From: Cherax quadricarinatus
Taxonomy: Eukaryota > Arthropoda > Malacostraca > Decapoda > Parastacidae
NCBI RefSeq assembly: GCF_038502225.1
Contig: NC_091372.1
Coordinates: 9,823,290 to 9,887,289 of the forward strand
Direction of reading: 5' to 3'
Length of the DNA stretch: 64,000 bases
Shown piece after piece: positions 58,101-64,000 of this stretch. Position 1 is the stretch's first letter. The number at the start of each line of letters is the position of its first letter. The translations under genes and the position numbers were made by a program. A model generated the notes under the pieces. It was given only the letters and a program-made list of their open reading frames with translations, was not told the DNA's origin and did not search any database.

Positions 58101-61100
58101 ATTTATCATCATTTACGCCCTAGCTGCCTCTTCGGAAATACAGAAACATACGGACAATCCCCTGAACTGTACATTCACACCCAGAGTGCAGACACTGTAC
58201 ATCCTACCCATCTTTCAGAGTGCAGACACTGTACATCCTACCCATCTTTCAGAGTGCAGACACTGTACATCCTACCCATCTTTCAGAGTGCAGACACTGT
58301 ACATCCCACCCATCTTTCAGAGTGCAGACACTGTACATCCCACCCATCTTTCAGAGTGCAGACACTGTACATCCTACCCATCTTTCAGAGTGCAGACACT
58401 GTACATCCTACCCATCTTTCAGAGTGCAGACACTAACAAATCAGATCATTGTTCCTGAATCCCTTCACTGATAATCTGTTAACACTACAACTCATCAGAG
58501 CTTCCCCAAAACCACTTGACTTCCCCCCGATCTAACAACCTCACATACCTACTGGATGATCAAAATCTACTAAAAAAAAACTCCTTCACACTCTTCAACC
58601 CTTTCTGAGAAGTCTCCTACCTCTCCTGTCCACCCCGGACTTATAAATCCTCTTAGTCAAAGTATCCTTCTCCACCCTTTCTACATGACCAAACCACCCC
58701 AATAATTTCTCTTTTGTCAGTGATTTAACACCTTTCTTAGTATGAAGTCGTCTATTTTCTTCATTCTTTGTTTTAGTTAGAATCACGACACACACTTAAT
58801 ATAGAATTCAAAGGATGGAGGATAGAGCTCAGGGATGGAGAATAATGCCCAGGGGATGGAGAACAGAGCCAAGGGATGGATGACAGAGCTCAGGGGATGG
58901 AGAATAGAGCTCAGGGGATGGAGAATACAGCCCAGGGGATCTGTAATAGATCCCAGGGGATGGACAATAGAGCTCAGGAGATGGAGAAAAGGGCTCAGGG
59001 GATGAATAATAGAACTCAAGGGAGGAAAATAGAGCACACAGGATGATGGAGCCCATGGGATGGCGGATAGAGTCCAGAGGATGGTTGTTAGAGGCCAGGG
59101 GATTGTGGATAAAATCCAATGGACGAAATTTCAAGCCAAAACATAGACGAATTTTTAAGTACCCAACAAGCGGAATTTTACCCACCACAAGGTCCGTTAT
59201 GTCTCCTGACGAGTGTTCTGTCTCTGTTGTAGCAGGAGAAATACATGAGCACACACGGGTTGCTGTAGGTCTTACCGTCCGTCCCACACACAGGCTTGCT
59301 CGAACGGTCACAAACGTACGTACACGGATCAGGATCAACTGTGGATGCACATAAATATTTACACATTAACAAGGAGAAGAAGCAAGACTTCCAGCACAAC
59401 TGTTGTTTTCTAGTATATTTCCCTAGTATTCCTCATCTATGAAAGATGAGGTGAATCATAGAATTGATGAGGGGAAAAGGGTGAGTGGTGCACTTAGGAG
59501 TCTGTGGAGACAAAGAACTTTGTCCTTGGAGGCAAAGAGGGGAATGTATGAGAGTATAGTTTTACCAACGCTCTTATATGGGTGTGAAGCGTGGGTGATG
59601 AATGTTGCAGCGAGGAGAAGGCTGGAGGCAGTGGAGATGTCATGTCTGAGGGCAATGTGTGGTGTAAATATAATGCAGAGAATTCGAAGTTTGGAAGTTA
59701 GGAGGAGGTGCGGGATTGCCAAAACTGTTGTCCAGAGGGCTGAGGAAGGGTTGTTCAGGTGGTTCGGACATGTAGTGAGAATGGAGCGAAACAGAATGAC
59801 TTCGAGAGTGTTTCAGTCTGTAGTGGAAGGAAGACGGGGTAGGGGTCGGCCTAGGAAAGGTTGGAGGGAGGGGGTAAAGGAGGTTTTGTGTGCGAGGGGC
59901 TTGGACTTCCAGCAGGCATGCGTGAGCGTGTTTGATAGGAGTGAATGGAGACAAATGGTTTTTAATACTTGACGTGCTGTTGGAGTGTGAGCAAAGTAAC
60001 ATTTATGAAGGGGTTCAGGGAAACCGGCAGGCCGGACTTGAGTCCTGGAGATGGGAAGTACAGTGCCTGCACTCTGAAGGAGGGGTGTTAATGTTGCAGT
60101 TTAAAAACTGTAGTGTAAAGCACCCTTCTGGCAAGACAGTGATGAAGTGAATGATGGTTAAAGTTTTTCTTTTTGGGGCCACCCTGCCCTGGTGGGAATC
60201 GGCCAGTGTGTTAATAATAAAAAAAAATTCTTTCTCTGGTTACAACCCAACACTCGACTATGTCCCTGGGGGGAGAAGAAGCAAATCTGAAAATTATAAG
60301 AACATAAGAATGGAGAAACACTGCAGAAGGCCTATTGGCCCATGCGAGGCAGGTCCTTATCAGATCCTTATTCGGATCACGACTGGCTCCAGTTCATGCC
60401 TTGGTCACTTTTTACACGCTCCTTGTCACGATCTGAGGATTTACATAAGTTGCAGTTACTTTTTTTTTCACTCTCATAGGTAAGGATGATTAAGGGTTGC
60501 AACCTCTTCCTGTCCACACACAAAAAAAGGCACTGCAGTGGATCAGAGAATATCTGACAGGAAGGAAACGTATAATGGTACGTGACTAGGAGTCAGAGTG
60601 AGCACCTGTGACGAGCAGGGTTCCACAAGGGTCTGTTCTAGGGTCGATGCTGTTTCTTGTATGTATAAAAGACATGACGGAAAGGATAGATTCAAAGGTG
60701 TCCCTGTTTGCAGACGACGTAAAGCTAATGCAGAGAATTCAAGTGGATGAGGATCAGGAATGACTACAAAGGGATCTGGACAGGCTGCAATCCTGGCCCA
60801 ACAACTGGCTCCTGGAATTTAACCCACGAACGGCAAAGTCATGAAGATTGGAGAAGGTGAAAGAAGACCGCAGATAGAGTACAGGCTAGGGGGTCAAATA
60901 CTGCAAATCTCACTCAAAAAAAGGATCTTGGAATAAGTATAATACCTAGCAAATCAGTCAAATAACTGTTGCAGCACATGAGCACCTAGCAAACCTCAGA
61001 ATAGCGTGTACGTCAGGCCCTGTTGGAGTATGCAGCACCAGCATGGAACCTATACCTGGTTAAGCACATCAAGAAATTGAGAAAGTGCAAAGGTTTGCAA

Positions 61101-63443
61101 AAAGACTAGTCCTGGAACTAGGGGGCATGTCCTTCGAGGAGAGGTTATGGGAAATCAGCCTGACGACACTGGAGGACAGGAGAGATACGAGGGGCATGAT
61201 AACGACACGTTAAATACCGAGAGGAATCGACAAGGTGGATAGGGACAGAATGTTTCAGAGATGGACACAGCAACAAGGGGCTACAGCTGGAAGTTGAACA
61301 CTCAGATGAGCCACAGGGATGTTAGGAATATTTCTTCAGTCATAGAGTTGTCAGGAATTAGAACTATCAGGAGAGGCATGATGTGGAGGCAAGATCTACA
61401 CATAGCTTCAAGAAAAGATACGATAAAGCTCATGGAGAAGGAAGAGAGTGGACCTAGTAGCAACCAACGAAGAGGCGGGGCCAGGAGTTGTGATCCGACC
61501 TCTACAACCACAAACAAGGCTGAGACAGCGAATCCGGCAGGCGAGCTAGTCGAGAGGCTGGGGCCAGGAGCTAAGCCTCGACACCTGCAACCACACAAAG
61601 GTGAGTACCCACACAAACACACATTATATAAAGCATAACTGAACACCGATAGAAACATTAAAGCTTAAAATAAGAAAAAAATTGTATATTTCGACCTCAC
61701 AATGAGGCTTCAGTACGCTAAAATGTGTACAGGAGATGAGGCTCATTTACCCTTACTTTTAAAGGCGTGGAGTGGTAAGCCAGTGGAAGGCCTCCTTGAG
61801 ATGACCAAAAGCTCCAGCTGTGGGTCATCATATGATTAAGACCTGCGTCAGGAAATGCTCGTCCTGTTTCCTGACGAATCATACATGATTTATGTCAGGT
61901 TTACAGCCCTATGATAGGAGTGACGAAGCCAGTACAAGCAATTTTATGAAATAATATAATTCGTTGGGTGTCCCGTGGCCTGGTGGGCAACACTCGCGCC
62001 TCACAGTGTCCGTGGTTCGATCCCCAGCATAGGTGAAAACACTGGGCGTGTTTCCTTACACCTGCTGTCCCGTTCACCTAACAAGCAAGTAGGTACCTGG
62101 GTGTTAGTCGACTAGTATGGGTGGCATTATGAGGGACAAGATTTAAGGACCCCATTGGAAATAAGACTTCGATGACGCTCTGGCTTTCTTGGGTGGCTAA
62201 GTCGTGATTATATTGTTCATGCTCTTAAGCACAAATTTTGTGATATAGAATTAATAGTCTTATATCAGAAGAATAAAAGCTGTAGGATAGATATAATTAA
62301 CAGAAAAAACACAACTATGAGATCTATCTAGGAATTCGTCGAAAAAGGGACATCGACAGCAAGTTGACACACTGGAAAAGCTGTCACAGCTACTACAGAA
62401 AAGGACACTTAAGAAATATCAGGACATTTAATAAACGTTGTCTTTAAGGCACTGAACCGAACATAGGTGTTCCATTTTTCACAGTTTGTCAACACTGACA
62501 ACCTGAGACAGCTACTGCAAACAACACATAATAGTCACAGCAATACTCACTACAGGGACTGTTTCTGGCGACCCTCAGGAATATGTTTTGACATCTGGCT
62601 CGCTGGAAGAAGCAAAGGTTAGGGTAGGTATATCCATCGTTACCGCACACTGGGTTGTATACGTACTCGCACTCCTGATTACAAACTGTTGGGAAAGACA
62701 CCAAATGTACTCAGACTTCAGACTACACGCTACTGGGTAAGAAACAGTACATGTACTTACTGATCTAACATACTCTTCGGTAAAATAAGGAATAGCGAAG
62801 TTGTACTGTGTTTTCTGTATTTCTTCACCCAAGGAATGGCAGCAGCCTAGTCGTACCTAGGACTGAAGCTGATTACCTTCAATTCCCCAGGCTCTATATG
62901 GCCACTAAGGCTTTAATTATTCCCATGGAGATAAAATTATATAGGCTAACAGGGAAGGCAGCGTACATGTAATTATGAGATGAAAGTGGGTCATTAGGAC
63001 CGCAATTAACTTAAATAAGTTTATATATAGCAATGAAACCACAAAACAAGTGGATTTTGATTCATTTAAAAATGTGGCAGTCCAGGGTTCGACTCCACGA
63101 CACAATGTCCCGCCTCAAGAGACAACACATCGTACATGTCACCTTATCCACTCAGCCATCGATCCTACAAAGATTACGCCCCCAGCAGAGCTAGGTGTTT
63201 CTCGCATACCACTGCCACGAGTGTCCTCGGATCACGAAAAACACCTACCTCTGCTGGGTGCATGCTCTTTGTAGGATCAATGGCCGAGTGGTTAAAGTGA
63301 CATGTACGTTGTTGTTGTCTCTGGAGGCGGGGCAATGTATCATGGGGTCGAACCCTGGCCTGCCACAGTGTGATAAATGATTCAAAACACAGTGTATATG
63401 CAGTCATATAAATCCCAGTATATATAAATTGGTTGAAATCACC

Positions 63444-63481
<38 letters not shown>

Positions 63482-63633
63482 CCCGTCAGGGCTACATCAG
63501 AGAAAGTCTGATCTTCAATAATAAAGGGTGACTTACTTGAAGTTTGACTTAGGAAAAATATCTGCGCCTGAGTAGTTAGAACAGTGAGAGTCAACAGCAG
63601 TATCACGACCATTTTGGATTTCGGGTGAGCCAT
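41627..63633 (-). CDS. Gene C: secreted eight-domain Kazal inhibitor (10 coding exons)
   Basis: The coding sequence, 5' to 3' on the minus strand, joins 63633-63537, 62685-62551, 59338-59186, 57797-57651, 56468-56331, 54875-54714, 49568-49410, 43779-43621, 42377-42111 and 41631-41627, about 473 residues. The first exon is a signal peptide ([19 protein letters not shown]). The next eight exons each carry one six-cysteine Kazal domain, and the last supplies one codon and the stop. Every junction is phase 1 with GT/AG sites. Inferred P1 residues, in order: Tyr, Arg, Ser, Arg, Phe, Arg, Arg, Phe. A ninth Kazal exon (51698-51836) is frameshifted and is left out. Domain 8 is preceded by a Gly/Ser-rich linker. 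It is convergent with genes A and B. The product is probably a secreted broad-range protease inhibitor. Exon membership is inferred from strand, order and phase; transcripts could show more than one gene. Confidence 0.82.
41830..41880. repeat. (CT)n/(CA)n microsatellite
   Basis: tctctctctct followed by a CA run. It lies in the last intron of gene C. Confidence 0.95.
42111..42377 (-). CDS. Gene C Kazal exon 8 with Gly/Ser linker
   Basis: An exon of 267 bp, phase 1-1, with acceptor cttcctcacgcag and donor C|GTGAGT. Residues 1-45 are a linker rich in Gly and Ser, including two copies of a 36-bp unit (42277-42312 and 42313-42348; [12 protein letters not shown]). The Kazal domain follows: [32 protein letters not shown]12-C. 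The usual GSDG has become GSDR. Inferred P1 is Phe. Another acceptor 12 bp downstream is also in phase and would shorten the linker by four residues. Confidence 0.85.
42757..42866 (-). repeat. SINE-B fragment
   Basis: Complement of the 5' part (ctcatctttgaatg, gagctaaaggctcggactc, cctagaagggttagacatgg). It lies in a gene C intron. Confidence 0.75.
43621..43779 (-). CDS. Gene C Kazal exon 7
   Basis: A phase 1-1 exon with donor G|GTAAGT. Pattern: [32 protein letters not shown]13-C, with inferred P1 Arg. Two in-phase acceptors exist: gtgacaacag (exon starts at 43779) and cccccgtcag (starts at 43794), adding five residues. It is closely similar to exon 6, so the pair probably arose by tandem exon duplication. 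Confidence 0.88.
44554..46900 (+). mobile_element. Tigger/pogo DNA transposon, apparently complete
   Basis: A 2347-bp element with inverted ends CAGTGGTCCCCCGCTTTTCG and (complement of right end) CAGTGGTCCCTCGTTGTTCG. It is flanked by a TA on both sides (44552-44553 and 46901-46902), as expected for pogo elements. It contains one long transposase frame. It lies in antisense in the intron of gene C between Kazal exons 6 and 7. Confidence 0.93.
44815..46611 (+). CDS. Tigger-type transposase (pogo family), 598 residues
   Basis: Catalyses cut-and-paste transposition in the nucleus. Residues 1-60 form a Psq/CENP-B type helix-turn-helix ([20 protein letters not shown]), and about 75-145 form the CENP-B DNA-binding second half ([12 protein letters not shown]). 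The DDE_1 catalytic core has D189 ([10 protein letters not shown]), D306 (LVMDNAPAH) and D343 ([10 protein letters not shown]). The C-terminal part is acidic ([16 protein letters not shown]) and ends [10 protein letters not shown]. The ATG at 44815 has a good context (accatgg) and follows the left end by 260 bp. No internal stop or frameshift is seen and all three catalytic residues are present, so it may be active or recently active. The length fits Tigger transposases. It is a mobile-element gene, not a host gene. Confidence 0.92.
   Translation: MAPKKAPSAKPVVKKVRNTIEFKKTIIEQYESGTSVAELSRMYKKPYTTLCSIVAKKNEIKDAVVAKGVIMLTKMRSPVLEEVEKLLLVWINEKQLAGDTLMTSFICEKARQLHEDLVKKLPANSGEVSEFKASKGWFERFKNRTDIHSVVRHGEAASSDHKAAEKYVHEFQEYIEAEGLKPEQVFNCDETGLFWKKMPKRTFITQEEKAMPGHKPMKDRLTLMFCANASGDFKVKPLLVYHSENPRVFRKNNVMKSKLCVFWKSKSKAWVTREIFVEWFNEVFGPSVKEYLLEKKLDLKCLLVMDNAPAHPPNLDDLIFEEFGFITVKFLPTNTTPLLQPMDQQVIANFKKLYTKAMFHRCLTVTTDTHLTLREFWREHFSILHCITLIGMAWEGVTTRTLNSAWRKLWPDCVDKRDFEEFGTDPNEPMSVVKSIVALGSSMGLDVSLEDVEELVEDHNEELTTEELQELQQEEQHIAAQNLAAEEEEERWKKVPSSEIKEIFTMWGKMESFMEKHHPNKVVASQVGNMYSDKVLGHFREVLKRRQTQSSLHSYFVRQDSSDSQGGPSGIKKQRREATPEKQMVPEVLMEGDSPSKL
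47284..47432 (+). repeat. SINE-B 3' fragment
   Basis: ggggacagtaggtcccagaa to ggacagtaccagtgaatcaa, followed by (gga)n. The 5' half is missing. Confidence 0.75.
47907..48405. repeat. TTAGG-derived interstitial array
   Basis: (CTTAG)n at 47907-47936 is followed by ttaggttaggttaaatatgg plus ttaga higher-order units of about 25 bp with ttagg steps. The pattern decays toward 48405. TTAGG is the common arthropod telomere repeat; here it is internal, in a gene C intron. Confidence 0.85.
48925..49068 (+). repeat. Repeat family C
   Basis: ttgtcaggaaacaggac through tggtcatctgaccgaggcct to ccacttcacctctttaaaaa. It lies in a gene C intron close to Kazal exon 6. Confidence 0.75.
49410..49568 (-). CDS. 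Gene C Kazal exon 6
   Basis: A phase 1-1 exon of 159 bp with acceptor cttacaacag and donor A|GTGAGT. Pattern: [34 protein letters not shown]12-C. The first spacing is 5, not 3. Inferred P1 is Arg. It shares [14 protein letters not shown] and the LN.A pattern with exon 7. Confidence 0.92.
49949..50092 (+). repeat. Repeat family C
   Basis: Second plus-strand copy within 1 kb of the previous one, with gatgacgcgggtctttgtca and cttttggtcatctgactgag. Confidence 0.75.
50278..50395 (-). mobile_element. LINE 3'-end fragment
   Basis: ggtctgtgaccaggctcaag and tggatcagggcctgatcaac match the 3' end at 16233-16340. Truncated. Confidence 0.7.
50518..51187 (-). mobile_element. Three SINE-B insertions at the same target site
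   Basis: AATTTAAATTA occurs four times: 50518-50528, 50563-50573, 50874-50884 and 51177-51187. Between the first two is a 34-bp remnant (attct tail plus gattcgccggtatgg). Between the second and third is a full SINE-B with an (ATT)n tail. Between the third and fourth is another full SINE-B with an (AGTT)n tail. All are in minus orientation. Confidence 0.87.
51698..51836 (-). pseudogene. Dead Kazal exon of gene C
   Basis: The minus-strand acceptor catcacag before 51836 and the donor A|GTGAGT after 51698 are intact. The reading starts as a Kazal exon ([10 protein letters not shown]), but the 139-bp length (3n+1) reveals a net 1-bp insertion, and the upstream frame meets a stop just after the third-cysteine position. 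The downstream half continues in another frame ([13 protein letters not shown]). The fourth cysteine is replaced (NIDN) and the spacing to the fifth is short. It lies between Kazal exons 5 and 6 in the right order and phase. It is presumably skipped, since inclusion would break the protein. Confidence 0.83.
51960..52255 (-). repeat. SINE-A, diverged
   Basis: The complement carries the cttgggttatcttgggtgac end, the body (gtaggtactggtgtgggtgg) and a head with B-box-like ttcaattccggg near 52190. Confidence 0.75.
52768..52862 (-). mobile_element. LINE 3'-end fragment
   Basis: gggggtcaacgccccggcgg and atcaggtcctgatcaaccag. Same family as 16233 and 50278. Confidence 0.7.
52863..53096. repeat. Fold-back element, arms about 105 bp
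   Basis: gacacataggcaac, cgtatcgcctacacagtagg and cttcttcagtcgagtacagg at the left pair with their complements up to cctatgtgtctcacctacc at the right. The centre is near 52985. It carries the gcgaaacgtttcg motif. The arms are nearly identical. Confidence 0.88.
53608..53918. mobile_element. Head-to-head tRNA-SINE dimer with spacer
   Basis: The left arm is in reverse (accataccaggggtgggga, complement of B box gcgggttctatcccc). The right arm is forward (ctggagttttgagactctga, ccgcgggttcaaatcccacc, ggtatggtttgtttgcaatc, then tail). About 110 bp of unrelated sequence separates the arms. Same family as 14410 and 30281. Confidence 0.8.
54000..54650. other. Gene-free AT-rich intron sequence
   Basis: No exon-like or repeat-like structure that I can support. 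It is within a gene C intron. Confidence 0.5.
54714..54875 (-). CDS. Gene C Kazal exon 5
   Basis: A phase 1-1 exon of 162 bp with acceptor gtcaatacag and donor G|GTAAGG. A Gln/Pro-rich lead (LVQQKPQRP) precedes [32 protein letters not shown]12-C. Inferred P1 is Phe, chymotrypsin-like. Confidence 0.93.
54960..55740. other. Gene C intron with small inverted repeats
   Basis: Short inverted repeats occur at about 55080-55160 (ggtccaagtcggacc type) and 55383-55435 (attgttccagccacgaggtg against a complementary gatggaacaatccataac). No gene is seen. Confidence 0.5.
55743..55900 (+). repeat. Repeat family E, diverged
   Basis: gtttaatatctttattttgc, cccatacccatggtgtgggt (duplicated) and agtccaggaactt. 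Degenerate. Confidence 0.65.
56331..56468 (-). CDS. Gene C Kazal exon 4
   Basis: A phase 1-1 exon of 138 bp with acceptor actttcaacag and donor A|GTAAGT. Pattern: [32 protein letters not shown]12-C. Inferred P1 is Arg. There is almost no linker before the first cysteine. Confidence 0.93.
56935..57215 (+). mobile_element. LINE C-terminus and 3' end
   Basis: acagagttgtggattcgtgg, ttgggcctgcttt-type and gggccttctgcagtgttcct form the forward version of the 3' end present in reverse at 10528, 25793 and 60297. Confidence 0.75.
57425..57630. repeat. Degenerate 36-40 bp tandem repeat next to Kazal exon 3
   Basis: Repeated cattcagggccatggaccat and tctatactaccc motifs, about five diverged units, end 20 bp before the donor of the exon at 57651. 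Confidence 0.65.
57651..57797 (-). CDS. Gene C Kazal exon 3
   Basis: A phase 1-1 exon of 147 bp with acceptor ttttccaaacag and donor A|GTAAGT. Pattern: [32 protein letters not shown]12-C. Inferred P1 is Ser. Confidence 0.93.
58165..58437. repeat. 34-bp minisatellite, eight copies
   Basis: The unit cagagtgcagacactgtaca plus tcctacccatcttt. It matches a segment of the RTE LINE 3' end (cagagtgcagacactgtact, 4606-4625), so the array seems to have grown from that repeat. Confidence 0.93.
58580..58790 (-). mobile_element. LINE fragment
   Basis: The minus-strand translation has [20 protein letters not shown] and [11 protein letters not shown], the C-terminal [13 protein letters not shown] motif of LINE reverse transcriptases. 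Short and without ends. Confidence 0.75.
58805..59105. repeat. Degenerate 20-bp minisatellite
   Basis: Units of gatggagaatagagctcagg with many variants, 14 or so copies. Located 80 bp from the donor of Kazal exon 2. Confidence 0.85.
59186..59338 (-). CDS. Gene C Kazal exon 2
   Basis: A phase 1-1 exon of 153 bp with acceptor gcatccacag and donor G|GTGGGT. Pattern: [32 protein letters not shown]14-C. The last loop is two residues longer than in its neighbours. Inferred P1 is Arg. Confidence 0.92.
59439..60215 (+). mobile_element. RTE-type LINE, 5'-truncated, frame still open
   Basis: The 177-codon frame 59439-59972 reads [37 protein letters not shown] and [20 protein letters not shown], the C-terminal part of an RTE-type reverse transcriptase. 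The 3' end continues to an A-rich tail at about 60215. The catalytic domain is missing, so it is a dead 5'-truncated insertion, but recent. It lies antisense in gene C intron. Confidence 0.87.
60297..60370 (-). mobile_element. LINE 3' terminus
   Basis: aagaacataagaatggagaa, cagaaggcctattggcccat. Same 3' end as at 10528 and 25793, very short. Confidence 0.7.
60520..61605 (+). mobile_element. LINE reverse transcriptase, 5'-truncated
   Basis: The nucleotide sequence corresponds to the LINE at 24330 and 13480. It runs from gcactgcagtggatcagaga through a catalytic F-A-D-D (tttgcagacgacgtaaagct, 60708) to the 3' end with caaccacacaaaggtgagta. Stops and indels are frequent. It supplies the part missing from the 24.3-kb copy. 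Confidence 0.85.
61762..61890 (-). repeat. Repeat family C, reverse copy
   Basis: gtaagccagtggaaggcctc, gctccagctgtgggtcatca and aatgctcgtcctgtttcctg. Confidence 0.75.
61970..62205 (+). repeat. SINE-A, tRNA-derived
   Basis: The head gtcccgtggcctggtgggca with B box gtggttcgatcccc, then the common body (gtgtttccttacacctgctg, ggtacctgggtgttagtcga). It ends cttgggtggctaag without an (atctt) tail. Confidence 0.82.
62551..62685 (-). CDS. Gene C Kazal exon 1
   Basis: A phase 1-1 exon of 135 bp with acceptor tttcccaacag and donor A|GTGAGT. Pattern: [32 protein letters not shown]12-C. Inferred P1 is Tyr, chymotrypsin-like. Confidence 0.93.
63057..63380. repeat. Fold-back of a tRNA-Leu/Ser-like SINE head
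   Basis: The right arm reads gtaggatcaatggccgagtg, gttaaagtgacatgtac and B box ggggtcgaaccctgg. The left arm is its complement starting at 63062. The centre is near 63210-63230. The tggccgagtggtta A box points to a class II tRNA origin, unlike SINE-A. Confidence 0.82.
63446..63480. repeat. (AAT)n microsatellite
   Basis: About 12 AAT units, 55 bp from the donor of the gene C signal-peptide exon. Confidence 0.95.
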
Positions 63634-63650
63634 CTTCTTTGCCTCAACAC
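63537..63650 (-). CDS. Gene C signal-peptide exon (coding from 63633)
   Basis: The minus-strand acceptor ttttctaacag ends at 63651. A 17-base 5' UTR precedes ATG 63633. The peptide [19 protein letters not shown] plus TTQA is a clear signal peptide. The second Met (MVVILL) could also serve. The donor A|GTAAGTC is close to perfect, phase 1. The first, noncoding exon and promoter should lie beyond the window or in its last 350 bp; none was recognised. Confidence 0.87.
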
Positions 63651-63689
63651 CTGTTAGAAAACCAAATTCATGGATCAAAACGTTGTGTT

Positions 63690-63738
63690 TTCGAAGCTGA
63701 AACGTCGTTTAACAAGCCTGGAACGACGTTTCGCTCTT
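63690..63738. repeat. Small aaacgtcg palindrome upstream of gene C exon 1
   Basis: cgaagctgaaacgtcgttt pairs with gaacgacgtttcgctcttcg across a 10-base loop. It is 40 bp upstream of the exon acceptor on the minus strand. Confidence 0.75.
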
Positions 63739-63746
63739 CGTGAATT

Positions 63747-63747
<1 letters not shown>

Positions 63748-63818
<71 letters not shown>
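63748..63818. repeat. (ATA)n microsatellite
   Basis: About 23 units of ATA in the gene C 5' intron. Confidence 0.95.
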
Positions 63819-64000
63819 TTTCATTAAACGTGCATTGGCCACGTTTCGACTCTTCGTTTATCTATCTGTTTATTCAATAACAGTCGTTCATTATCACTTA
63901 AACCGGGTTCATAGTGAGTTTATTCAGGTATACACAAATACAATTACATAGATTATATAATTATCATACATATGTGAAGAGATAATCCAAAAAAAGTCAG

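Overview
This is an intron- and repeat-rich eukaryotic window with no bacterial, phage or CRISPR features. The best reading is a decapod crustacean, crayfish- or shrimp-like. That is inferred from secreted Kazal-type inhibitor genes with one domain per exon, TATA plus TCAGT-type initiator promoters, TTAGG-derived repeats, very long AT and CA microsatellites, and several families of tRNA-derived SINEs and non-LTR retrotransposons. The species cannot be fixed from sequence alone.

The real cellular genes form one cluster of Kazal-type serine protease inhibitors. Gene A (+, promoter 11424, coding 12659-16921) is a complete one-domain inhibitor of 86 residues. Gene B (+, promoter 29233, coding 30698-about 37259) is a paralogue with two Kazal exons and an uncertain last exon. 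Gene C (-, start 63633, stop 41627) is a large inhibitor of about 473 residues with eight Kazal domains, plus a ninth, dead Kazal exon at 51698-51836. Every Kazal exon is a phase 1-1 cassette. The inferred P1 residues differ from domain to domain (R; S, K; Y, R, S, R, F, R, R, F), so together the cluster could cover trypsin-, chymotrypsin- and subtilisin/elastase-like proteases.

Genes A and B lie in a tandem segmental duplication (about 8.1-17 kb and 25.5-37.4 kb). It includes a related minisatellite, a LINE 3' end, a Tc1-type element, the promoter and intron 1. Because one copy gives the empty site for insertions in the other, several insertions can be dated relative to the duplication.

Region by region: 1-2069, 25-bp satellite; 2-8 kb, SINEs, LINE fragments and TA arrays with a MITE; 8.1-10.5 kb, 32-bp minisatellite; 10.5-17.3 kb, gene A; 17.3-25.5 kb, repeats, several minisatellites and a broken LINE; 25.5-28.8 kb, TA arrays, an inverted duplication, part of an endonuclease-type retrotransposon and an internally deleted Tc1 element; 28.8-37.4 kb, gene B with an 81-copy 30-bp minisatellite in its intron; 38-41.5 kb, minisatellites and a 770-bp palindrome; 41.6-63.7 kb, gene C, whose introns hold an apparently intact Tigger/pogo transposon nested in a SINE, a TTAGG-derived array, three serial SINE insertions at one target and many fold-back elements.

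The least expected signal is the abundance of palindromic (head-to-head) retroposons. Several have 12-14 bp target-site duplications, as expected for LINE-driven integration. Most long reading frames in the window are artefacts of tandem repeats.
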